From assembly GCA_964343195.1 (NCBI GenBank), contig CAYFIR010000007.1, forward strand, positions 62,001 through 126,000: a stretch of DNA of 64,000 nt, read 5' to 3'. Positions 1-8,595 of the stretch are shown here, in pieces (within the stretch, counting starts at the first letter, position 1; every line of letters starts with the position of its first letter). A program made the position numbers and the translations under genes. The stretch is from CAYVAP01 sp964343195. GTDB lineage: Bacteria; Bacteroidota; Bacteroidia; J057. Below the pieces are notes generated by a model, which saw only the letters and a list, made by a program, of their open reading frames with translations, was not told the DNA's origin and made no database searches.

Positions 1-821
1 CTGGAAACCATGGTTCCGGCAAAAATATACACAAAGAAAATAGTCGAGAACCAGTGTGGTTCGAGAGACTCAATCCAGTCTACTGCAAAGAGGCTGTATG
101 AAAGGGCAAAGAATACCACGAAGAAGGCAGAGATTTTTTGCTCACGTCCAAAATGAGTCAGCCCACCTTCCTCGTCCTGGAGTAGAGACTGACGGCGGAT
201 ATAAATCGCTACCAGTGTCCATACTCCAAAGAAGATTACACTGCGAATGATCCAGAAAGGAACATTGAGGTAGCCTTTTTTGGAATCAAGGATGGCATCA
301 GTACCTTCTGGAACGGTAACCCACTCGTAGATTTCTCCCATGAAGAAGAAGATCAGTCCGAGGGCTATCACGCCGAAGGGGAGGTATTGGGTAATTGCCT
401 CAGCAACACGGCGTACGGCAATGTGCCATCCTGCATTTCCTACTTTGTGAATAGCCAGGAAGAACAGGGCACCTATTCCGATGGTAAAAAAGTATAGTCC
501 GCTAAGGAGCAGGTTGCTCACAATACGGGTAAAAGTGGTAGGCTCCTTGTGATGATGTCCACCACCGTGGCCTTCTTCAGCATGCTCTTCCTCGCCGTGC
601 TGATCATCAGCTACGGTGTGGATGTCGCTCTGCTCAATTTTGACAGCATGTCCGCCTTCCTCATGTGAGTCAGCACCACTTTGGGAGTTACCACCAAAGA
701 GGGCACCTAGTACAATCAGTACCAAGCCAACACCTATCAGCCCAAACGCGATATTCTTAAACCGCTGTTTAAACTCAAAGCGGTCGTTCAGGTCTTCCGG
801 AGTGAAATGTGCGCTTGCCAA
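1..821 (-). CDS. actF: Alternative complex III quinone-binding membrane subunit ActF (partial)
   Basis: Membrane subunit of alternative complex III, which oxidises menaquinol and passes electrons to cytochrome c or an oxidase. The first 273 codons are visible; the 3' part lies beyond the window. Residues about 19-40 form a hydrophobic helix, followed by an Asp/Glu/His-rich loop containing HHHK and then several further helices typical of the NrfD-like fold. The start is TTG at 821-819: an in-frame TAG lies 9 bases upstream and no ATG is nearby, so a non-ATG start is forced. It is last in the visible actABCDEF order. The family call rests on position in the operon and on the helix pattern; ActC is the paralogue. 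Confidence is high for the family and moderate for the exact start. Confidence 0.88.
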   Translation of the reverse strand, partial: MASAHFTPEDLNDRFEFKQRFKNIAFGLIGVGLVLIVLGALFGGNSQSGADSHEEGGHAVKIEQSDIHTVADDQHGEEEHAEEGHGGGHHHKEPTTFTRIVSNLLLSGLYFFTIGIGALFFLAIHKVGNAGWHIAVRRVAEAITQYLPFGVIALGLIFFFMGEIYEWVTVPEGTDAILDSKKGYLNVPFWIIRSVIFFGVWTLVAIYIRRQSLLQDEEGGLTHFGREQKISAFFVVFFALSYSLFAVDWIESLEPHWFSTIFFVYIFAGTMVS

Positions 822-863
822 TTTTATCTATTTTTTTGAGGTTCAAATTGAGAAAAATGGGCG

Positions 864-1634
864 TTAGCGACCGCTATTTGTTTCGCTGCTGCCTGCTGTA
901 GCTGCTAGCGGGCTGGTACCACCGCCTTCGGTTCCGGTAGAGGCTACTTCTTCTACAGCTTCCTCACCCTCTTCAGTTTCCTGATAGGTGGGGAACCATT
1001 GCTTGATATAGCTGATGACTTCCCATCTCTCACGAGGAGTAATCTGAGAAGCATAAGATCCCATTTGACCTTTACCATAGGTAAGGGTGTGGAACATCTT
1101 TCCTTCAGTAATATTCAGTCCAGAGTAATCAGGGACTCCGACATATGCTCCCCCAGAAACCAAAGATCCATTTCCTTTGCCCTGGGCTCCGTGGCACATC
1201 ACACAGTAGATGTCGTAGACCGTCTTACCTTTCTGGAAGGTCTCTTCATTTTCATCCAGGGGTGAAGTAAGTTCCAGTCCAGCCCGCTCGTAGTCATCCG
1301 TGGTATTTTCATAAGGATAAGGCGAATATGCCTCAGCATAATACCAGGACTCTTCACGTGGAACGGTTCCTTCCGGTGCTTTTTGAGCAGCCAGCCCGTT
1401 AGCGAAGTATTTTACTTTACCATCCTCTTCAGCGGCAGGATAATGTCCGCCAATCCAGGGCTGGGTATTATATACCGTCTGCGAATATGGCTCCAACGGA
1501 AGCGAGTTGTACATGTTAGGAGCATACTCAATGTTCCGATCGGACTTGTCGTAGTAACAGCCGCTCAGAGACATTACCAGTAGGCCCAGGATGAGCAACA
1601 CCGCGTAACTTGTAGATTTATTGGGTATATGCAT
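864..1634 (-). CDS. actE: Alternative complex III monoheme cytochrome c lipoprotein ActE
   Basis: Periplasm-facing monoheme c-type cytochrome of alternative complex III, 256 aa. The N-terminal helix ends in the lipobox LSGC, so it should be lipid-anchored. One heme motif CVMCH is present, and a downstream Met-rich stretch (GKGQMGSY) may supply the distal ligand. The frame is open further upstream, but the ATG at 1634 puts the signal peptide at the N-terminus and leaves only 4 bases to actD, so I chose it over the 1757 start, which would overlap actD. The C-terminus is an acidic, then Gly/Ser/Thr-rich tail without obvious structure. Cotranscribed with its neighbours. Confidence 0.92.
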   Translation of the reverse strand: MHIPNKSTSYAVLLILGLLVMSLSGCYYDKSDRNIEYAPNMYNSLPLEPYSQTVYNTQPWIGGHYPAAEEDGKVKYFANGLAAQKAPEGTVPREESWYYAEAYSPYPYENTTDDYERAGLELTSPLDENEETFQKGKTVYDIYCVMCHGAQGKGNGSLVSGGAYVGVPDYSGLNITEGKMFHTLTYGKGQMGSYASQITPRERWEVISYIKQWFPTYQETEEGEEAVEEVASTGTEGGGTSPLAATAGSSETNSGR

Positions 1635-1638
1635 GGAT

Positions 1639-2163
1639 CTATTGGTCTTTGAAGTCTTTGGTAGTGATTTCATAAGCCCCTTCTTCCTCGAAGACTGACC
1701 TGATAGCAGCTTCGTCGGCAACCTTTTCCTGGTCGATAGCCACAACAAATACATCATCTGTCTGGCGATCGTCCATCAGGAAAGCCTTCTTTCCAGGCCA
1801 ATAACGGCCGATGATAAAGAAAGTGATTACCATACCATGAGCAGCAAACAGTACAGTCATCTCAAATGTGATGGGCACAAAGTCAGGGAATGCCAGTGAA
1901 GGCTTACCGCCGATATTCATGGGCCAAACTGCACCGTAAAGCAGGCTCATCATGGTCACAGCAGTGGCAAAGCCCAGGCAACCATAGATAAAAGAAGCAA
2001 CGGACAAGCGGGTACGCTTGATGTTCAGGAAAGGCTCTATTTCGTGGATAGGGAAAGGAGAATAGATGTCATAGATCATCACACCCTGCTCCTTGAGACG
2101 CTTGGCTGCAGCAAACACCTTATCCGGATCCCAGAACTTGCCGATTAAGAAACTCTTATTCAT
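1639..2163 (-). CDS. actD: Alternative complex III subunit ActD (DUF3341)
   Basis: ActD membrane subunit of alternative complex III, 174 aa. It matches the DUF3341 pattern: a soluble N-terminal domain (FWDPDKVFAAAKRLKEQG, then YSPFPIHE) and two transmembrane helices, at about residues 56-80 and 100-120. In solved Act complexes ActD anchors the peripheral subunits and has no cofactor; no cofactor motif is seen here. It lies between actC (39-bp gap) and actE (4-bp gap) in the usual order, supporting cotranslation in one operon. Confidence 0.93.
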   Translation of the reverse strand: MNKSFLIGKFWDPDKVFAAAKRLKEQGVMIYDIYSPFPIHEIEPFLNIKRTRLSVASFIYGCLGFATAVTMMSLLYGAVWPMNIGGKPSLAFPDFVPITFEMTVLFAAHGMVITFFIIGRYWPGKKAFLMDDRQTDDVFVVAIDQEKVADEAAIRSVFEEEGAYEITTKDFKDQ

Positions 2164-2202
2164 TATTATTCAGATTGTAGAGTCAAACGGAATTTCGAAT
2201 AA

Positions 2203-3612
2203 TTAGGCGTTAGTTGTCTCACCTCCTACGGACTCCACGATGTGGTCAGGCTTCTTGGGGTGATGAAGCAGAGTCTTCACCTCAAACATGTTGATCACAG
2301 GCAGATACTTGGAAAAGAGGAAGAAACAGAACATGAACAGGCCGAAGGTACCGATGAAGATACCAGCCTCAACCCATGTGGGTGTATACATGGCCCAGCT
2401 TGAAGGCAGGAAGTCACGGTGGAGAGAAGAGACGATGATCACGAATCGCTCAAACCACATCCCAATGTTCACGAAGATCGAGATGATGAAGGTTGCCACC
2501 ATGTTGGTCCGGATCTTCTTGGACCAGAAGAGCTGTGGAGTCACCACGTTACAGGTAAACATCGCAAAGTACGCCCACCAGTATGGTCCAAACATACGGT
2601 TTACAAAGAGATAGCGCTCCCACAGTACACCAGAGTAGTATGCAGTAAAGAACTCCGTGGTGTAAGCCAGACCAACCAGAGAACCTGTAGCCAATACAAT
2701 CTTGGCGATTGACTCCATATGGTCCATGGTGATGTAGTCCTCAAGCTTATACACCTTCCGGGTTACAATCATCAGGGTCTGTACCATACCAAATCCTGAG
2801 AAAATCGCACCAGCAACAAAGTATGGTGGGAAGATGGTCGTGTGCCAGCCAGGGATGACTGATGTTGCAAAGTCCATCGATACGATTGAGTGCACCGAAA
2901 GTACAAGAGGAGTCGCGAGACCAGCCAAAATCAGTGAGACGATCTCGTAGCGGGACCAGTTGCGGGAGGACCCCTCCCAGCCGAAGCTCAAAGCTCCGTA
3001 AATCTGGGAAGCCAGCTTCTTGCCACCCCGTGCCATGCGGTCACGGATAGTGCCGAAGTCAGGAATCATGCCCAGGTACCAGAATACGAGAGATACTGAG
3101 AGGTAAGTAGAGATCGCGAAAACGTCCCACAGCAGGGGTGAGTTAAAGTTCACCCATAGAGATCCGCGGGTATTGGGAAGTGGCAGGAACCAGAGGCCTA
3201 ACCAGGGGCGTCCCATGTGTAGAATCGGGAATAGACCTGCACACAGTACCGCGAAGATAGTCATCGCCTCAGAGGCACGGTTGATGGAATTTCGCCACTC
3301 CTGACGGAAAAGCAACAGTACAGCGGAGATCAGGGTTCCCGCGTGACCGATACCTACCCAGAATACAAAGTTGGTAATGTCAAAGGCCCATCCTACGGTC
3401 TTGTTCAGCCCCCAGGTACCGATGCCTTTGTATACCGTCCAGGCGATACAGGCAAAGCCTCCAAGCATTACCAGACCAGATACGGCGGTCCAGAACAGCC
3501 AGGTCATATTGGGCTTTGCCTCAATAGGACGGGTGATGTCCTCGGTAATCTTACCGTAGGTGTCAGTATTGGTTAGCCATTTCTGGCGAATCGGAGATCT
3601 TACGTGAGACAT
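2203..3612 (-). CDS. actC: Alternative complex III quinol-binding subunit ActC (NrfD-like)
   Basis: Integral membrane NrfD/PsrC-family subunit, 469 aa, with about ten hydrophobic helices. In the family, ActC holds the periplasm-proximal menaquinol oxidation site next to the iron-sulfur domain of ActB. Recognisable stretches are the N-terminal segment beginning ITEDITRPIE, and VGIGHAGTLISAVLLLFRQ, where a conserved His lies near the quinone pocket. The C-terminus is short and cytoplasmic (HHPKKPDHIVE). It is separated from actB by 40 bp. There is no indication of truncation. Confidence 0.95.
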   Translation of the reverse strand: MSHVRSPIRQKWLTNTDTYGKITEDITRPIEAKPNMTWLFWTAVSGLVMLGGFACIAWTVYKGIGTWGLNKTVGWAFDITNFVFWVGIGHAGTLISAVLLLFRQEWRNSINRASEAMTIFAVLCAGLFPILHMGRPWLGLWFLPLPNTRGSLWVNFNSPLLWDVFAISTYLSVSLVFWYLGMIPDFGTIRDRMARGGKKLASQIYGALSFGWEGSSRNWSRYEIVSLILAGLATPLVLSVHSIVSMDFATSVIPGWHTTIFPPYFVAGAIFSGFGMVQTLMIVTRKVYKLEDYITMDHMESIAKIVLATGSLVGLAYTTEFFTAYYSGVLWERYLFVNRMFGPYWWAYFAMFTCNVVTPQLFWSKKIRTNMVATFIISIFVNIGMWFERFVIIVSSLHRDFLPSSWAMYTPTWVEAGIFIGTFGLFMFCFFLFSKYLPVINMFEVKTLLHHPKKPDHIVESVGGETTNA

Positions 3613-3652
3613 AACGTTGGTTGATCTATAATTAGGTTACTTACCTCTTTTT

Positions 3653-6600
3653 TTATGCATGTTCGCCACTGTGAGCAGCCTCGGCCTCATGCTCTCCATT
3701 GAGCCATGGGCGAGCTTCCATCTGCTCTTCGTGCTTGAATTTGGTTTCAGCCTCGTCGCGGTTACGTACCAGCGCCTGATACTGAACTGAAGGGAGGACC
3801 TTGATTTCCTCAAGAACAGCATAGCTGCGTGGCTGACGGAAAGCCTTGCTCACAGCACTGTTAGGATCGTTGAAGTCACCAAACACGATGGCTCCAGTAG
3901 GACATGACTGCTGACAGGCTACCTGCACATCTCCATCTTCTGGCTTGGCCAGAGTAGACTTGGCATTCACCTTCGCACGAAGCTTGGAATCCTGTAGGCG
4001 CTGTACACAGAAGGAACATTTCTCCATTACACCACGGAAGCGTACAGTAACGTCTGGGTTCAATACCAGCTTACCGAGGTCGCTGTGGGTGTACAGATCA
4101 TTGAACTTCTTGGTGTCCTGCCAGTAGTTGAACCAGTTGAAGCGACGAACCTTGTAAGGACAGTTGTTCGCGCAGTAGCGGGTACCTACACAGCGGTTGT
4201 AGGTCATCTGGTTCAGGCCCTCATTGCTGTGGATAGTCGCCAATACCGGACATACGGTCTCACAAGGAGCGTTGTCACAATGCTGGCACAGCATGGGCTG
4301 GAATACCACGTCAGGATTCTGAGTCTCACCTGAGTAGTAGCGGTCGATGCGCATCCAGTGCATTTCGCGGCGGGTGCGAACTTCCTGCTTCCCAACAACA
4401 GGGATATTATTTTCTGCCTGACAGGCCACAACACAGGCACCACAACCGGTACACTTGTTGAGGTCGATGGCCATCTTCCAGTGGATATTCTGAGCAGTCT
4501 CCGGATCTTCAAAGTGAGAATCCCAAAGGGTAACCAGGTGCTCCTTTTTGGCTTCGCGCTTCTGTACACGAGCCTTGTACTTGCCATTGTTGTAGTTGGC
4601 GACGGTCGTCTCCTCAATGATGGCATCCGTACGGTCATAGTCGCCAGCCCCAACCAACAGCTCCGTCTTGGCGGGATCATATAACAGGTTGAAGGTCTGG
4701 GTCAGAGCCAGTGGATAGGTCATTCCGGCTTTGCTCATGCTTACCCCGGTAGAGGTGTATTGCATGGCTCCCCCTTCTACTCGCACAGCAGGATAGAAGT
4801 TGGTACCGGCAATCTGCTGACCACCTTTTGCTGTTCCGTTAGCGCGCTTGGTGACTTTACCAAACTTGCTTCCGTAACCCAAAGCTACTGCTACAGTCTG
4901 AGCAGCTTGCCCTGGCTGGATATATACCGGCATGTAGTAGGAGTCTCCATCGAAGGTCAACTCAACTACATCCTCGTTTTTCAGGTTCATTTCCTCAGCC
5001 AACACTACGGGAACAGACACATAGTTGTCCCAGGTGACCCGGCTGATGGGATCGGGAAGCTCCTGCAGCCATGGATTGTTGGCTTGCTTACCGCTACCGA
5101 TTCCTACTTTTTCAAACAGTACGACTTCCAGTTCTCCCTCAGGAGTCTTGGCACGACTTCCCTGCATTACCTTGCTTGCCTGAGCCGCGAGTTGGCCATC
5201 AGCCATGACATATTCGGTCTCTTCAGCAGAAGACGTTGCCATGAATACCCCTTTACGCAGAGCCTCGTTCCAGAATTCACGGAATGTCAGGTACTGATCC
5301 TGCTGAGGGAACATATTTTCCTGCCAGAATCGCTTGAGGTAATCCTGGTACTTTTCGCTGATACCCATCCAGGTTAGCAGGCTATCCTGGGCCTGACGGG
5401 TACGGAAAATCGGATAAATAGTAGGCTGAACCAGAGAATAGTGGGTTCCAGTCTGCTGCATATCTCCCCATGACTCCAGGAAGAAATGATCTGGAGCAAC
5501 GTAGCTGCAAAGCTCTGATGTCTCATCAGGCTTGGTAGCAAAAGAGATAGACAGACCTACATTGGAGATCGCAGCTGCAACCGTCTCTCCGAATGGAGAG
5601 TCCAGTACAGGGTTAGCTCCGTAAACGAGCAGAGCGGCAACTTCTCCGCCTTCCAGTTCCTGAGCAAGAGCGGCCAATGCCCGATCATCCCCCTGCTTGT
5701 AGAAAGAAGGTGAATTTATGTCGATGGTCTGACCGTAGTTACCCAGCATCTGATTGATGCCAACAATGATTGCCTGAACGGCAGGATCGTTGCTGTCAGA
5801 AATAACCAGGGACTTGCCACGGTTTTTCGCAAGGTCACTGGCAGCGATGTCCAGACCGTCCATGTAGGTGTTGTACCCTGGAACGTTAGGAATCTGGCCA
5901 GCTCCAACTTTGGAGGCAACCTTATTATATAGGTTCAGCAGAGCTACACCCTGCTGAGAAGGATTCAATGGGAAGCGCAGATCGGCCTTTGAACCAGAAG
6001 TGGTCAAAATAGACTCAAACTGCAGGTGACGAGACATCGGCTTGTCAGGGTTGCGGTTCACAGCGTACTGTGAAGCAAAAGCAACCGGGCTGATCCAGGT
6101 ACCCAGGAAGTCTGCACCAAAGCTGACGATGGCCATGGCCTTGTCGAACTGGTAGTTGGGCACTGCGTACTTGCCGAAAGCCATTTCATGGGCCTGAGCC
6201 ACAGCGGAAACAGAAACAGGATCGTAAGACACGTGCTTACCATCTTCAAACTGCCCGACAAACTCACCGATCAACTGACGGGTAGAAGGGCTCATCACAG
6301 AGTGTGAAAGCACTCGTACTTTTCCACCGTTTTCCTTGATCTTGTTGAGTTCAGAAATGATGTCTGCGTCGATAGACTCAAAGCTTGGCACCAGATTCTG
6401 TCCTTTTAGAGGAGCGCGCAGGCGCTCGTCTTCATACATGTCCAGGACAGTAGCCTGATCAGTAGCAGACAGACCGCCTTTGGTCAGGGGTGAATCCGGG
6501 TTGCCTTCCAGCTTGATGGGGCGACCTTCACGGGTCTTTACCAAAGCCGGATTACCGTTTGGAGTAGTAGAAGCGTACCAGTTAGGTACACCAGGAATGA

Positions 6601-6862
6601 TGTCGTCAGGCTTGTTGACGTAGGGAATAGCTTTTTTGACTGGACCTTCTGCACAGGCAGCGAGGGTAGCAGCCGTCATTCCAAATCCCAGGACCTTGAG
6701 GAAGTCACGGCGATTGGAGTTGAAGCTCATACTTTCCTCAGAAGCTTCAGCCAGGACTTCGTCGATCGCCATGTCAGTAGGAAATTCCTTGCTGGCTTGC
6801 TCCACGAACTCCGGGGTTTGCTCCAGCTCCTCCAGGCTCTTCCAATATTTAGGCTTACTCAT
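3653..6862 (-). CDS. actB: Alternative complex III iron-sulfur / molybdopterin-like subunit ActB
   Basis: Large periplasmic electron-transfer subunit, 1069 aa, a fusion of a molybdopterin-oxidoreductase-like region (about residues 90-760) and a ferredoxin-like region (about 790-1000). The latter has four cysteine clusters: CTGCGACVVAC, CQHCDNAPCETVCP, CVGTRYCANNCP and CSFC followed by CQQSCP. In the family these hold three [4Fe-4S] clusters and one [3Fe-4S] cluster, while the molybdopterin-like part carries no molybdenum cofactor. A twin-arginine motif NRRDFLKVLG near residue 51 is followed by LAAC, so the protein looks like a Tat-exported lipoprotein. The start at 6862 gives the long N-terminal extension usual for ActB. 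Confidence 0.95.
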   Translation of the reverse strand: MSKPKYWKSLEELEQTPEFVEQASKEFPTDMAIDEVLAEASEESMSFNSNRRDFLKVLGFGMTAATLAACAEGPVKKAIPYVNKPDDIIPGVPNWYASTTPNGNPALVKTREGRPIKLEGNPDSPLTKGGLSATDQATVLDMYEDERLRAPLKGQNLVPSFESIDADIISELNKIKENGGKVRVLSHSVMSPSTRQLIGEFVGQFEDGKHVSYDPVSVSAVAQAHEMAFGKYAVPNYQFDKAMAIVSFGADFLGTWISPVAFASQYAVNRNPDKPMSRHLQFESILTTSGSKADLRFPLNPSQQGVALLNLYNKVASKVGAGQIPNVPGYNTYMDGLDIAASDLAKNRGKSLVISDSNDPAVQAIIVGINQMLGNYGQTIDINSPSFYKQGDDRALAALAQELEGGEVAALLVYGANPVLDSPFGETVAAAISNVGLSISFATKPDETSELCSYVAPDHFFLESWGDMQQTGTHYSLVQPTIYPIFRTRQAQDSLLTWMGISEKYQDYLKRFWQENMFPQQDQYLTFREFWNEALRKGVFMATSSAEETEYVMADGQLAAQASKVMQGSRAKTPEGELEVVLFEKVGIGSGKQANNPWLQELPDPISRVTWDNYVSVPVVLAEEMNLKNEDVVELTFDGDSYYMPVYIQPGQAAQTVAVALGYGSKFGKVTKRANGTAKGGQQIAGTNFYPAVRVEGGAMQYTSTGVSMSKAGMTYPLALTQTFNLLYDPAKTELLVGAGDYDRTDAIIEETTVANYNNGKYKARVQKREAKKEHLVTLWDSHFEDPETAQNIHWKMAIDLNKCTGCGACVVACQAENNIPVVGKQEVRTRREMHWMRIDRYYSGETQNPDVVFQPMLCQHCDNAPCETVCPVLATIHSNEGLNQMTYNRCVGTRYCANNCPYKVRRFNWFNYWQDTKKFNDLYTHSDLGKLVLNPDVTVRFRGVMEKCSFCVQRLQDSKLRAKVNAKSTLAKPEDGDVQVACQQSCPTGAIVFGDFNDPNSAVSKAFRQPRSYAVLEEIKVLPSVQYQALVRNRDEAETKFKHEEQMEARPWLNGEHEAEAAHSGEHA

Positions 6863-6933
6863 TTATGCTAAAGTTGTGGGAATTCTCTGAATAAAAATGA
6901 AACAAGGAAGGCTGTCATCAGCCTTCCAGTATA

Positions 6934-8160
6934 TTAATAGTGGCAGCGAGCGCAGTTAAGGCCACCCATGTCCGCAACGGTCATGTCTGTAGCTTCGCCC
7001 AGTACTTTCACATTTTCGGTTCGGTGACAGTTAATACACCAGCCCATGCCCAAGTCGGAGTACTGATATACCACATCCATCTCTTCAACAGGACCGTGAC
7101 AGGTCTGACACTCCAGGTCTCCTACCACAACGTGTTGTGCGTGGTTGAAATAAGCGTGATCGGGCAGATTGTGAATACGCACCCACTCGATTGGCTTCTC
7201 CTCGTAGTTCTCAATGTAGGCAAACGCCTCGGGGTCCCATCCGATGGACTCATATATCTTGGAGATTTGCTCACGCGAGTACTCTGTACGCTCAGCATCA
7301 CCAGGATACTCCTTGGCCTGAATCTGCTTGTGGCAGTTCATACAAACGTTGGCACCAGGAATCCAGGCATTCTTGGACTTGTATGTACCAGAGTGGCAAT
7401 ACTGACAGTCAATCTGGTATTCACCTGCGTGAAGTGCGTGGCTAAATGCGATGGGCTGCTCAGGCATATAGCCCTGATGCAGGCCGATGGTCCGTGCTTC
7501 AGTGATCCATTTTGCCAGGCCACCCACAAGGGCGATGGTGATAATGGCCGTCAGGACAAACTTGTTGCTCAGCAGCGAACGGGTCTGATTGGCAATGGCC
7601 ATCATGGATAGCGGCTCCTTACCGTCTTTCGCCCTTACTGCAGAAATGAGCGTTGCGGTGATGATCACCAGCAACAGAGAAATGAGAACCAATACCCCTA
7701 CCAGTCCCAGCAGTGCATAGTAAACAGAAGGATCGGTAATAAACCCACCATCGCTAGCGGGAGTGACCTCTGTGGGGGGAGTTTCCGCCACATCGCCTAC
7801 CGTGGTGTACTCGAGGATGTCGGCGATCTCGTCGTCGGTAAGAGTTGGGAAAGCCTGCATCTGCTGCTTGTTGTACTGCTCGTACAGGGCAACGGCTTTT
7901 TCATCTCCGGCAGCAATCATGCCTGGAGCATTACGAATCCAGCTGTACAGCCACTCTTCATCGCCAGAGTACTTATCGGCAACACCTCCTAATGGAGGGC
8001 CAACTCGCTGGGCATCGAGAGCGTGACAGGCAGAACAGTTTTGGCGGAATAGGCTCTTGCCATTTTCGGCGTCGGGCTCGGCCATAAGATTAGGCCCGGC
8101 CACTACCGCAAATAGCAGGAACAACGTAGTAAGTATATTACTGAAACCGATACGTCGCAT
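6934..8160 (-). CDS. actA: Alternative complex III multiheme cytochrome c ActA, six heme motifs
   Basis: Cytochrome c subunit that receives electrons from ActB, 408 aa from the ATG at 8160. That start places the signal peptide at the N-terminus; a further ATG at 8190 would add ten residues in front of it. Six CxxCH motifs are visible: CSACH in an N-terminal class I cytochrome domain, then, after a transmembrane helix at about residues 150-175, CQYCH, CMNCH, CQTCH, CINCH and CARCH in a c3-like pentaheme part. Classical ActA is described as pentaheme, so this is the version fused to an extra monoheme domain. It is the first gene of the operon, 71 bp upstream of actB. Confidence 0.94.
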   Translation of the reverse strand: MRRIGFSNILTTLFLLFAVVAGPNLMAEPDAENGKSLFRQNCSACHALDAQRVGPPLGGVADKYSGDEEWLYSWIRNAPGMIAAGDEKAVALYEQYNKQQMQAFPTLTDDEIADILEYTTVGDVAETPPTEVTPASDGGFITDPSVYYALLGLVGVLVLISLLLVIITATLISAVRAKDGKEPLSMMAIANQTRSLLSNKFVLTAIITIALVGGLAKWITEARTIGLHQGYMPEQPIAFSHALHAGEYQIDCQYCHSGTYKSKNAWIPGANVCMNCHKQIQAKEYPGDAERTEYSREQISKIYESIGWDPEAFAYIENYEEKPIEWVRIHNLPDHAYFNHAQHVVVGDLECQTCHGPVEEMDVVYQYSDLGMGWCINCHRTENVKVLGEATDMTVADMGGLNCARCHY

Positions 8161-8210
8161 AGCGTGACTGATTTGATCTAGCTGAAGCAAATGGTTCTGG
8201 TTTATTTCTG

Positions 8211-8241
8211 AATGAAGACTGAGATGACTTTAGTCTTCATT
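8211..8241. promoter_or_regulatory. Perfect 10-bp inverted repeat in the act leader
   Basis: AATGAAGACT and AGTCTTCATT face each other across 11 bases. The repeat lies about 50-80 bases upstream of the actA start, where it could fold at the 5' end of the transcript or serve as an operator. A third TGAAGACT stands alone at about 8298. Confidence 0.5.
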
Positions 8242-8248
8242 TGCCGTG

Positions 8249-8278
8249 CAAATTAATATGACCCCCTATCCGAACCAA
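8249..8278 (-). promoter_or_regulatory. Candidate promoter of the act operon
   Basis: On the minus strand a TTGG element (8278-8275) is followed after 18 bases by TTAATTTG (8256-8249), one base off the Bacteroidota -7 consensus TAnnTTTG. Predicted transcription would begin near 8242, at the edge of the inverted repeat 8211-8241. Confidence 0.35.
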
Positions 8279-8312
8279 GGATAGGCAGAGAAAGATATGA
8301 AGACTTTCAAAG

Positions 8313-8331
8313 ATTTAGAATCGTTCTAAAT
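8313..8331. promoter_or_regulatory. Fur-like palindrome upstream of the act operon
   Basis: ATTTAGAA-TCG-TTCTAAAT is a perfect 8-bp palindrome with a 3-base centre. Its core TTAGA-N5-TCTAA (8315-8329) is the same as at 44240-44254, upstream of the DUF4856-imelysin operon. Binding by Fur or another dimeric regulator is inference. Confidence 0.5.
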
Positions 8332-8450
8332 AGAACGCTTTCCCCTTACAGGCATAGCTCTCCCCGCATGCCAAAAAACAACAAAATCGTCCCCAGAGAC
8401 TCCCTGAGCGCAATAATTCCTCCACATCAATAACCCTACATATATACATA

Positions 8451-8483
8451 TTACCAAAATCTAATCAAAAAATATTTTGGTAA
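8451..8483. promoter_or_regulatory. Perfect 10-bp inverted repeat TTACCAAAAT / ATTTTGGTAA
   Basis: Two 10-base arms are separated by 13 AT-rich bases. The repeat sits midway between the act operon start and the gatB 3' end, so it could be an operator or a structural element. No T-run follows it. Confidence 0.45.
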
Positions 8484-8571
8484 AATCTCCCTCTCATGAA
8501 ATTCCCGAGAAACCAAACCACAAACATTTCATCTCTTACGAATATTCACAATGACTTTTGATATTCGAATG

Positions 8572-8595
8572 GGATTCCTGAAAATTCAGGAATCC
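8572..8595 (-). terminator. Hairpin overlapping the gatB stop codon
   Basis: GGATTCCTG-N6-CAGGAATCC forms a perfect 9-bp stem. The gatB TGA (8588-8586) lies at the stem-loop boundary. The T-run after it is weak, so termination is likely but not certain. Confidence 0.4.

Larger units (their letters stand above)
8161..8585. other. 425-bp non-coding leader between actA and gatB
   Basis: No credible gene is seen. The region upstream of the act operon carries four perfect inverted repeats: 8211-8241, 8265-8285 (CCTATCC/GGATAGG), 8313-8331 and 8451-8483. It also holds a possible minus-strand promoter at 8249-8278. The density of palindromes suggests multi-input control of the respiratory operon. 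Confidence 0.7.
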
